Assembly: GCF_021018805.1 (NCBI RefSeq)
Contig: NC_086283.1
Span: 59,917,803-59,981,802, forward strand
Source: Prinia subflava
Taxonomy: Eukaryota > Chordata > Aves > Passeriformes > Cisticolidae
Length of the DNA: 64,000 bases
Reading direction: 5' to 3'
The notes under the pieces were generated by a model. It had not been told where the DNA came from, searched no databases, and saw only the letters and a list, made by a program, of their open reading frames with translations. Below are positions 41,801 to 53,800 of this stretch, in pieces. The stretch's first letter is position 1. Each line of letters opens with the position of its first letter. Position numbers and translations under genes: made by a program.

Positions 41801-44800
41801 ACTCAGACCCCCTTTAAAATCAGCTTTCTGGTGTCCAGGTATATTTTAGTATCTAGGCTATTTCTGTATATGTTCTCAATAGGGAGAATTCCTATTCTCA
41901 ATTCTCCTTACAGGTGTGAAGCAAAAAGGAGTAGTGAATAGGAAAGGAAGAAGAGCTAGAACTGAGCAGAAAACTGTAGGCAGCTACTATAATTTGCTCT
42001 CCTTGGGCAACCACACTGTGAAATTAATGACAGGATTGCAATATAAGGAGTTGTGTAGGACTACTTCCTAGCATGGGTTTGATGTACAATGTGTAACACT
42101 GAATAGGTGTAATTAGAGCTGTATAAGATTTCCGAACTTTTGAGAGCCTGATTCTGCAGGTCATTACCACACCTAGTGTTTGATTCCATATATAGTCTCT
42201 GCTTTCTTTATGCTTATTATTTTGTGTATTTAAATGACAAAAGATAGCTTTTATTAAATAAATACAAAAAACCATATATTATGTTCTCCTTGTTTCCAAA
42301 TACAGAAGTAACCACTCGCTACTATAGACTGCAGAAGCTGTTCTTTAAAAAGATACTTCAAAAATCTAGAATAATTTTTTTCCTGCCTTTGACTCCTGTT
42401 AGCTAATTGCAGTACTGTTAAGTCAGTTGACTACATCAGACTAATTGGGGCTTTTGAATGCTTTCTGTTTGGTTTACTGCTCATATTTGATAGAAAGAGA
42501 AGAGCAAGACAGTAGCTACTTACTTGAATGACTGAGCACAGTTGTGTAGATGCAGAAAATAGCTTCCTGTAACAGCTGCCAGTTTTATTGTTTCTGTTCT
42601 CTGTGTCACAAGCACAGCTACAATTACTGCAGTATTGTCACACCCTGTAAATTTTTTGTGGAAGTTTCTTTCTGTGTCCCTGAAGATGCAGAGCATACTG
42701 AGACTGCTTTTTATACACTTACACCAGTCTGAATTTACATTTTATTCTTTAATTAGCAGTAGTTTGATGATTAAACACTACTGGACGAAGGAGGAAGGTA
42801 ATGATGAAAGTGGTAGAAGCCTGTTTGTAACAGATGAAAATGACTGGTTTGTTCATTTATTTGAGTTGTATTTTGCTTCCTAGAATCAGGCATAGTCAGA
42901 ATTGCGAGAAAATCCTTTGGTACTGTGACAAAACCAAAATGAAGGAGCAAAAGCCACCTTATTGTTGGATTAAAAGTGTGGTTGTTGCTGCAGGTACAGG
43001 GACTTAGTGGGGTTTGATTTCCAGGTGGGTTTAAACTACAAGAGATGCAGAAGAGAAATTATCTGAGTGTGAACATGTGTTGTGCATTGCTCAGAGCAGT
43101 CTTACTGTTGTTACTTAGTCCCATGCAGTTTGTATGAATGGTGCTAAACATAGTGGGATTTCTTTATGAGACCATGTAGTGATGTGGCCTTCTCTGATAT
43201 CTGAAAGTCAGATATTAATGTTTATGCATATTAGACTTTTCCTTAGGCATTTCTGACTGAAAGTGCCTGACTAACAACATCTGAAATACTATAATGCAGG
43301 AAATGGATTGTGACTTTTACCATTTCTTCCAACTCTAAATAGTTCATTAGCAGACAAAATAGAAAAGAGTGAAAAATCACAAATGTTCTATTTGCAGCTT
43401 TTCAGTATCCCATAAGGGAAAAATTAATTCCAGTGTTTCAACTGTTTTAACAGCTCTATCCCATTTTCCAGATGTTTTTAATTTGTCCATCTCTTTCCTA
43501 TTTTATAATCTCGTTCTTAAGGCTACTCTAGTGGTGCATTTTTTTTTTTGTCAAAACCTACTCTGACATATAACTTATACTTAAAACCTTCTTTTAAATA
43601 TTTTCTAGTGAGTTTATTGGGCAGCTGTTATAAAAAGCTGTATTACCAGCAGATACTTTGTATTTCAACTATGGATTGAATTTGGCTATTATCTTCTCCC
43701 ATAAAGCACAATATGTGACACATGGCAGGGAAGAAGACAGTGTCTGAAAACATTGTCCTGGACTATTTGCACCATCCAATTGGGTAGCTTACCTTAAGGC
43801 AGCGCATTTGAGGGTAAAGTGGTAGTGGGTAGCAGTTCCATGTGTTCCAAAATGGCATGGTAATTTCAACAATTGTCCATTTTCATCCATTGAAACAAGA
43901 GAGAAAGAGGATTCTTCTGCTTGGAAGCTGCCACTGCATGTGTGTGTTATCTTTCTGAGAACATGAAGACATCCCATTCCAAGGTTTTTCTTGTTGAATT
44001 CAGACTTCCTTCATGCTGGGAGCTGTTCTGTAAATTCCCATCCTTTCAGTGTAGGAATGCAGTGATATGAACAAATTGTATTTCAAGTAGCCTTGTGGTA
44101 ATTGAGATTTTATTCCTTCCCTTTCCTAAAGCTTACTTATACTTTTTTCCAGGGCTTACATGCCTGGCTGTTAAATTAGCTGATTGTTTTGCAGTAGAAT
44201 CACATCACAATAGGGGTGTTTGTTTCATTTAGGAACAAATCAGCTTTTCACTGTCTTGGCTAACAAAAGATTTTCATAATGAATTGACAGTGAACTAGTG
44301 GAGTAACAGTTTTATACTCTTCAGCTCAGTTCTCAAAGATTTATACAGAGGAAGACCAGGATTACAGGTGGTCACTAATAACATTTCTTCCAATTTTTTC
44401 TTCTGCTCCCAGGGGTGCTGTGTTTTTTGGTTTGTATCAATTCGTTGCTTTCTCTTTCTGTTGTTCTCTCTAAGCAAGTTTTCTGCTTTTCTAGGACAAC
44501 TAAAAGACATTGTACTTTATATGATGGACAGCATTCCACTCTCTCAGGAGTATGTCATATTCCAATGGCTGAACCGTTCTGTACCAAAACCAGAGAGGTT
44601 AGTGAATTCCGTAATAGTATTAAGAAATGTTGTTTTTATGGCACTTATTTGTGATATACAGAGGCAATATGCACCTCCTTATGCTGTTTCTCAGATACAT
44701 CATAGTATTAAGGATGAATGTAACATTTGGAAGGCATGAGAAGTAAAAGATCTTGTGTCTGTCTTCTTAAGGGAGGTATGCAGAAGAAGTCTGTTGGCAA

Positions 44801-47800
44801 CATAGATTTTCCCAGAGTCTTAGTAATGGGACATAAGATCTTTATTTATCAAGTAACCAGGCAAGAAAGCAACAAATGGAAGAAAGAAGTTAGGATTGGA
44901 AATTAGTTCCATTTTTTTCTGAATAAATCTGCACCTATGGTAGAAGCAGTCTACATACTAAATATTTAAATAAGTAGTACTTTAACATTCACAGAAATTC
45001 AGTATTGCCTTTGTGTGTTTTTGTGCATTGTAGAGGTGGGTGGTGGTGGAGAGTCAAGGCTTGGGATGTTAAACATTGAAACAAACCAAATTATATTTGC
45101 CTTTTATTCTTAGTTGTTGCTCTCAGTTGTGTCATTTCAAGACTTTCAGACTTCTCGGACTAGAGAGTGTGAAACACTGCTCTGTTTTTCAGCACTTTTA
45201 TAAGCTTCTGGGTTAAGTGTATCTGATTACATGTCACCTTAGTATATTCATAGAGTTGATGAAAAAGGAAGTGAAGATTAAACTGTGTATTTTGTGGTGT
45301 TTTGGAATGCTCTGATCAGGAGCTGCAAGGAGGTGCATTCTTCAGAGGAGCAAGAGTACTTTCACAATCAATCAGGTTGCAGAGACCTGCTCTCTGCAAT
45401 CAAGACAAAGCTGAACTGTGAAGCAGGTGGCACAATCTATACCCAGAGCATGGACAAATATTTGGGCTACTGAGCTATTATGCTTTTGTCACCAATTCGC
45501 TTCTGAGTCATTATGTGCTATTTTTGTTAATTGGCCACACTGTGGTTTAGAGACAATCACACTGGGAATCAAGGTGTTTTACAATGAGCTGAAGGTATTT
45601 TAAGTCTCATGAAGAAACAAGCCACATGTGTATGCTTTTGCCCTTCTTTCATTGAACAGTAAATTATGCAAAATATTTTGCATTTTTCTTGCAAGAAGAG
45701 CCTAGCTACGTGCTCTTACCAAAGATTAGTTGGCATATAGTTGCTTTCTACTTTGAGCATGATGTCATGTCACATCAGATGCAAGGGATTTATTAAGAAA
45801 TGGATTAAAAAGTATTATTACTTTGGTGATTGGCAGTACTTCACCTTGTCATTTTTTTAAAAAGTACTCCTACATAAGACATTTCCTGAGACTGCAGGGA
45901 ACGTATGCCAAGACTAGTTTTCTTTCACTTGTTTACTAGCTAGAGGTGTTTTTTTGGGTTTTACATTTTTTGAAAAGCCAGCAGAGAAATGTGCCTTTTC
46001 AAACAGAGAAAAAGCATTTAGGTACTTCCCAGTCTCACATGTGATCATCATTGTCTCATTAGCCTGTGCATTCTAGTCAGCCTAAGAGGTGCTTTAAAGA
46101 ACCTATGGGTTTTGAGCTCTTTGTGAAACTGAGGAGGAGTATTTCCACTTCATTTGAAAATACCAGATAAAAGTGATTTAAACTTTTTCCTGAAACTATG
46201 TCTGAAAATTGTTGGGATAATTTCAGCCCAGTTTATCCCAATTCAGAGGAATTTCATAGATAAATGCAATAATAATAAAAAGCCAAAATTGTGAATGTAA
46301 CATATTTAAGGAATTCTGCATCAAAACATCTGAAACCAAATTGTATTGCATTTGTGCAAATACATTAAAATTATCTAGTTTGTTTGTTTATGCACTGTAA
46401 ATTAAATGAGAATGTAAATGAAGTTTATCTTTTTCTCTCAGAAGCTTTGAATAATATAGGGTATCATGGATATTGGTGCTTTTAGAAACTGAGGCTGAAC
46501 ACAACATCTTGTAGGCAGTAAAGTTGGAACTTTGTAAAGAGTTTCAGAAAGGTACTGCTCGCCTGTGGTTATATCATGTCAGTTGGTCTGTTGATTTATC
46601 AACAGCATAATTAATTGGCATTCATCTAAACATGTATTCAGAATTAAAAGCATCAATAAACCAAAATATTAGGTGTGATTAATATTAGATCAACTTACAG
46701 CACAGAATGAATCACAGAATATTAAGGGTTTGTAAAGGACCTTGAAGATTATCTAGTCCCAGCTGCCATTACCATGTGCAGGGGTACTTTCCCCTAGAAC
46801 AAGTTGCTCAAGGCTTTATCCAGCCATGCCTTGCACTCTCCCAGTGTTGCAGCATCCACAAACTCCTTGGGCAGCCTGTCCCAGTGTCTCACCACCCTCA
46901 TAGCAAAAAGTTTCTACCTAATATCTAATCTGAATTTTCCCTCTTTCAATTTGCACCTGTTATTCCTTGTCTTGTCACTACAGTTCCTGGCAAGGAGTCC
47001 CTCTCCACCTTCCCTGTAGAACCTTTCAGATACTGGAAGGTTTCCCCACAGCCTTCTCTTCTCCAGGCTGAACAGCCCCAATTTTCTCAGTCTGTCTTCA
47101 TAGGAGAGGTGCTCCAGTCCTCTTACCAGTCTTCCTCTTTGTTCCAACAGTTCCATATCTTTCTTACAGTAAGGACCCCAGAGCTGGATTCAGTGTTCCA
47201 GTAGGGTCTTACCAGAGCAGAGCAGAGGGGCAAAATCCCCTCCCTCACCCTGCTGGCCACACTGCTTTGGATGCAGCCCAGGATCCCACTGGCTTTCTGG
47301 GCTGTGTGTGCTCATGGCCGGGTCGTGATGAGTTTTTCATCATCCATTGCCCCCAAATGCTTCTTGGCTGGGCTGCTGTCAATCACTTATTGCAACCTGT
47401 AGATGTTTCAGGTGTTGCCACGACCCAGGTACAGTGCAGAATTACCTGTTTACATGCATTTGCAGTGGCAGACTTGGGTACTCCTGGTTTATGTTATTGT
47501 GCTGCTCCACAAAATCCACTGCTTCACACAATCCACTGATCCACATGCCAGGGAGAAGGCACCCCACAAGGTCATGTAACACACTTGAGCTGCTGCTGCT
47601 TGTTCCATCTGTTTGTGTTTAGTGCAGGCTTGTCAGAGTGTTTTGAAGGGAAATTGTTCCACGTGTCATAAGTCATAATGCTAAGAAGTTGCTTCTAGTG
47701 GTATCAGACTAGGTTTTTCACTGCTGCTGTAGTATGAAAGTCCTTCCTGGCCTACCACAATATTTGGTGGTACTTTTGTTTTCTATCTTGTTGTTGTTGT

Positions 47801-50800
47801 TGTTGATGATGGTCATTTTAAATAGATGTCATCATAGTTCCTTTCACTTTCCTACTCAGGACACTGATGGGTATCCTAGTCTCATTTACCTAGGCTGGTA
47901 TGCTCTTACTACAGCTGTATCAACTGGCATTAATCTAGGCCGATTACCAAGAGAGAAAGTCAGGATTATTCTGCCATATAGGAGGTTCTCGTTGGAACTA
48001 AAAAAATCTGATGAGAAATACATGCTATATGTCCAGTATACAGCTTAGCCACTGGCATGGGAAAATGTAATAATTTCTGTACGAATTCCCAGAGTGCTCC
48101 TTTGAAGTATGCACTTGTAGAGCTTTACTTTGAAAATGTGTATTTCCTACTACTGTTTTCACTGGCTCAGCTCCACCATGTGGTAATGTAGTGCTCAGTG
48201 GATGCTTTTACCTGCAGTTCTGCTTGCAGTGTAGGCACAGTCTAAATGTGCAAAAAAATTCTATTTCCTAGCCTTCTTGGTCTGCGCTGAAAGCAGTAAT
48301 CCAACTGATACTAGCAAATTCAGATGAGTTCAAGTTCACCCCTGTTGGTAGAACAATTAATATTTCTTGTTGGTGAGGAAAACAAAACTCATCTTTGGTT
48401 TTGGACAGTCATATGAAATATGACTACTTTGTAGAAAGCTATCTTCTTTTGTGTGCAAGTTTTTGATGGGATGCAAAAGCAGTGCATGAGGGGAATTATT
48501 TCCTTTCCTTAACATTGGCATGTTCTGCAGGTTCTTATTGAGACTGCCAAAAAGCTGGGGCTCCAGTGTCATTCCAAGGGAACAATGATCACAATTGAAG
48601 GCCCACGTTTCAGCTCTCGAGCAGAAAGCTGTATGTTTCGCAGCTGGGGAGCTGATGTTATCAACATGACTACAGTGCCTGAAGTGATTCTTGCGAAGGA
48701 AGCTGGAATGAGTTATGCTTGTATTGCCATGGCAACAGATTATGACTGCTGGAAGGAACATGAAGAGGCAGTGAGTGAAACTTTTTTCCTGTGGTGTTGT
48801 CCAGAGAGATTTGGATAAGTATGTGTAGGTTTTCTTAAGAGATGACATACTAAACCTGATCTTAATTACATTAGTATCCCTGAGTTATTCTTGATGAATG
48901 ATTGTGAGAGTAAGAATAGATGTAATTGTTGCTATCTCATTCAGTTTTATAAACCTATCTCACTACTAGCAAACCTTTTTGTTTCCTGTTGTCTGAATCA
49001 GGGGGTCTGTGAGTATGAAGTTCATGAATTCTGTGTGTGACTTGTCTGTGACTGGTCTGGTGTTTTTCCTTTTGCAGCTCTGTGCAAAATAATGCATATG
49101 CTTTAGTTCTCCTATTTGTTTCCAATACACAAGAATAAACCATATGCACAGAGGAAAAATCATTTATACTGTCTAAAAGAACCGATATTCTAGGGCTTCA
49201 CATTTACGCTTCTGAGTTAAATTTATTTGGGTGTTTAAAATGTGTGCCATCAAAATTGAGAGACACCGCTCAGTTGTATTGTATTTCTAGGTTTCGGTGG
49301 ATAAAGTTTTAAAGACACTGAAAGGGAATGCAAATAAGGCTACAAGCATACTTCTTACTGCTATACCTCAGATAGGCTCCATGGAATGGACCAACACCCT
49401 GCACACTCTGAAAGTAAGTATCCAAATGAGGCTGATGATGCGTGTGTGTGCACACGTAACACAGATGTGTGTTACAAGATGTTTTTGCTTAAAGCAAAAT
49501 GTTTCAGAGTAAATGCTTCAAGAAACCAAATTAATTCAAGAAGGGCAGACAGATTCTTGCAAGTTTTGTTCCCAAGATCTAGCTTCAGTTTTACAAGTTT
49601 CAGTTTTGAAAAAGGTTAAAAAAACCAGATAGCTATATACAGTTGATGAAGTGAGACATCAACCATAAGATGTTCATAAGATACAAATAAATGAGATACG
49701 AAGTAAGATACAAATATGTGTGAGTATCCAAATGAAACCGTGATCTTTGATCTTCGCACAAAGGAGAGTCAAGTGGAAGAGACTGAACCCAACCAAAAAC
49801 ATTATGCTCACTTTAATATGTAGAAGAGGAGAAGTCTTAAAAGGTATGGGTAATAACCAGTTTGAAGTTGTTAGAATTATGTTCTCTATAGGTTTAAGAC
49901 TAAGGTTCAAAAAATATGGAAAAGAAAAACATTTTGTAATATACTGGTGAGGGAGTTCTTAAGCGGAATTTTTCATAGACAAGGTTTACTTGTGTTTTTT
50001 ATCACCTGTATTTCACAGGCATACTTGAAATTTGTTTGTGGCTCTAACAAAGAGAGGAAAAACAATGTTTAAAAAGTTTGGATGTCTATCCAGCTTCTCA
50101 ACAAGCTTTTTTTACTGGGCTGAGATAAGGACCAGGAGAAATCATTCATCAAATACTGTCACAAGCAAAATAGGCTACACTTAGAGATATTAATTGGATT
50201 TTTTGCTAGCAAAATCAGAGCAGGATAATTCTACCCCTGGACTCTAATAGTCACATATTTAAGAATTATCATCAAAATTATGCTCAACATATAATCCTTA
50301 GTTAGAAAAACAAAAAACTACTAAACTAAACAGAAGAATAAATTCTCTACACTAAATCTAAGGCATAATCACTAGACAGAACCAAAAAGACAAATTAAAC
50401 AATAAATCCACTCCTAGATTTTTCACTACAGTTACAATACAAATTTCCACTACGTTCTACTTAATTTTGTGATTTAATACATGTTTTGCCCAATTAATTA
50501 TATATTTCTCTAGAAATAATTATTTGTCCCAATTAGTATCCCTATCTCAAAGTCCTCATAGTTGCCTGCATTCTCCACCAAAACTATCACGATTTCGACA
50601 CTGGCCAACTGCCAGTGCATCCATGAAAAATCATTCATTCATTTTCTCTGCTATAGTCAAGCAGAGGAGGGGAGAAAGAAAAAGACATTAAAAGGACATG
50701 GGGTGAGATAAGTATTAGGACAAAACACTCCAAGGGCAAAACAGGCTCAATACTTCAAAAGGGTATAAAGAGAAATCTATTAATTAAAAGGCGATAATAA

Positions 50801-53800
50801 GAACTAAAACCTTTAGAACACCTTTCTACCCCTCTTCCCCCACCCCACCCTTCTTTCCTCCCCACCAACAGCACAGGGAGACAAAGCATGGGATTTTTTG
50901 TCAGTTTGTCACCTCTACAAATCTTTCTTCAGTTCACTTAGGGACAGAAGTTTCTTTTGCTATGTCGTGGGATCCTTCCCACAGGAAAAGGTTCTCTGTG
51001 AACTTCTCTAACATGATTCTAATTTTCACGAGTAGCAGTCCTGCACAACCTGCTGCAACGTGAGTTCCTCCCATGGGCAAACAATTTTCCCACAACTGGT
51101 TTGTTTGTGGGCCATTTAGTTCATGGGGTATAGTCTTTTAAGGATGAGCTGTTGTAGTCTGGAAGCAAGGGTCCTCTTCCTCTGTCTCTGGAAGCAAGAG
51201 TTTTCTCTCTCTCTCTGTGCAAACCTAACACCAGATCACAGCTTTTCAGCATCCACACGCTCCAGCATGAGCACCTTTTTCTCACAGGCTGCGTATGAAT
51301 TCTGCATCCCTCCATGCACTTCATGAATTACAGGGAAAAACTTCATTATATTACAGTCCTCACCACAGCTTGCAGAAGAATGCAGTGTGCCTGTTCTCAG
51401 AGCCAGACAGTGATTGGTTTTGCCAGGCACAACAGAAAATACTTCTGTGGCTGGTTTCTTCCCTCCTCAGCAAAATTCAAGCCATGCAAAACCACCACAA
51501 TCATTCATCAAATACTGTCACGAGCAAAACAGTATCAGCTTAGAGATAGTAATTGAATTTATTGCCAACAAAATCAGAGCAGGATAATGAGAAGTAAAAA
51601 AAACACTAAAAACACCCTCCTCACACCTCTCCCTCCTTCCAGCTCTTCCTCCTACCCCAGCAGTAGAAGGAGACAGGGAGTGGGGGTCATGGTCAGTCCA
51701 TCACCTGAGGATGCTCCCACTGCTCAGGGAGAGGAGTCCTCCTGCTGCACCCTGGGACTCCTCCCACAAGAGACAGTCCTCCATGAGCTTCTCTGATGTG
51801 ACTCCATCTCATGGACACCAGTCCCCCTCAAACTGCGGCAGTGTGGGTCACTTTTCCATGGGGTGCAATCCTCCAAGGACAGGCTGCTCCAGCCTGGGAG
51901 CAGGGCCTTTCTCTCCATGGGTCTCCCATGGAGTCACAGCTCCTCCATACGTCCACCTGCTCCAGCATGGGGCTCCTCCATGGGCTGTGATTCCCCTGGA
52001 TCCCATGGGCTGCAGGGCAATCTCAGCTCCAGTGCCTGGAGCACCTCCTGCCCCTCCTTCTCCACTGATCTTGGTGTTTGCAGACCTGTTCTTCTCACAT
52101 GTTCTTTCTCTGCTCTTCTCTGGTTGCAATTACCACTGCACAACCCCTTGTTGTTTTGAATTCTTCTTAAATATGTTATCACAGAGGAGTTACCATCATT
52201 TCTAATTGGTCCAGCCTTGGCCAGCACCACATCCATCTCTGGAGGCACCAGGGATTGGCTCTGCTGGGGATGGAAGAAGCTTCCAGCAGCTTCCCACAGA
52301 GGCCACCCCTGTAGCCCGTTTTTACCAAAACCAGGCTACACAAAACCAATACATCATATCAGTGATTCTCATCTCCAGTTTAGTCACTGTCATGAAGGGA
52401 AAACGTATTTAACAAAATTCACCTGGGACACTTTTTAAAGATAAATGACCAGGTCAGGGTTGTAGAACTCTAACACAAATTCTTGAAATTAGTCTTTTGC
52501 TAGTTCTTTACTGAAAAACCTACTTTTCATTAGGAGTGCCTGAATTATCTTTATGAATCTTCCTCACCTGTTTATCTGGAACAGTTATTTTAATGTTCCC
52601 TCAATACATATGAGAGGGGTAACTGACTTTTTTCTTTCCCTTTTGTATCCATTAGGAATGGATGGATAAAGGAGGCAACAAAATCACTATTGCTTCTTCC
52701 CTCTAATCCACAGAAAACCGTTTCAGAGGATGGGACTTTTTAATACAGATGCCTAACTATACAGCAAACTCAGAGTTTGAACAAGTAATGTAAAATCTGC
52801 TAGATACTCCTCAGGCACATTTTTTTCATACTGGTGTGAAAGGAAATCATTCCCAAGTCTATTGTGCAGCTGATGGATCTGCCTTGATTTCTGGCAGGCA
52901 TACTTCAGTGAGCAGTGTCGTCTTGTGTTCCATTGCATGATTGTCTTGACTCTTCATTGGGAGTGAAAGAGAACTGGCACTACATTTGCAATGTTCCCCT
53001 TTAATGAATACCAGCTGTTCTCCCAGTTCATTGTCAAGTGCTTCCTCCCACTCAGTCTCCTAAGTACTGTTCACTGAAAGAAGAAAATGTGATGCACCAG
53101 AGGAAGAGTCACTTCATCCTAATGTTGCTTAACGCTCTTTCTCTTAAATATCTACTGCCTCATATCAATAAATACTGAGATAATTTCACTTGCAATTCTT
53201 AGGTATTTAAGTTCTTTGCAGGCAGGTTGAGAAAGGGAGTTGATCTCACGGCACTGGAAGAGCTGGAAACAGGCAGTGAGGATTGAAATCCTATAACAAG
53301 AAAGTAGGAGCCACAAGTGTTAATAACTTGAAAGAACAAGAACTCTGGAATAGTGAGAAATTCTGAAGCTCCAGAGGCTTTGGAGGCTTTCTTTAATTTT
53401 ACATAGGAACATCAGGATAGGCTAAAAATGTTCGTGTTTTCCATGGGAATTCCATGGTGATAAAGCAGATGAAGGATTGGTGTTAACAAATCAGAGAGGT
53501 AATTTTGCAGGGAAGCAAAGAGAAAAATACATGTATATGTCTCTGTACAAGTGTGTAACTGAACCATAGAGTACTTTAGTATATTTTATAGTGGAAATTT
53601 TGAAGGCCAGATGATGGAGTTTTTTGAACTGATCTGTTTTGGAGGCACCTTTTCCTAGAGCTTGAAGGCAGCACCTCTTGCGTGCCCTGTGGAAGTGTGT
53701 TGAGGAACACAGACAAGGAGCAAACTGAGTAAGACTACAGCTGGTACACTACTATCAGTGACAGCATATATACAAGCCACAGCTGTGTTTCTCAAGTGGG

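Larger units (their letters stand above)
44598..48530 (+). other. MTAP intron 5
   Basis: Contains an antisense CR1 fragment (46708-47445) and a short GTT microsatellite near 47789-47805. Otherwise nothing recognised. Confidence 0.85.

Noticed and set aside
51711..52205. 164-residue frame on + strand
   Set aside because: Inside LTR piece C and parallel to the frames in the 9346-10075 copy; explained by the repeat.
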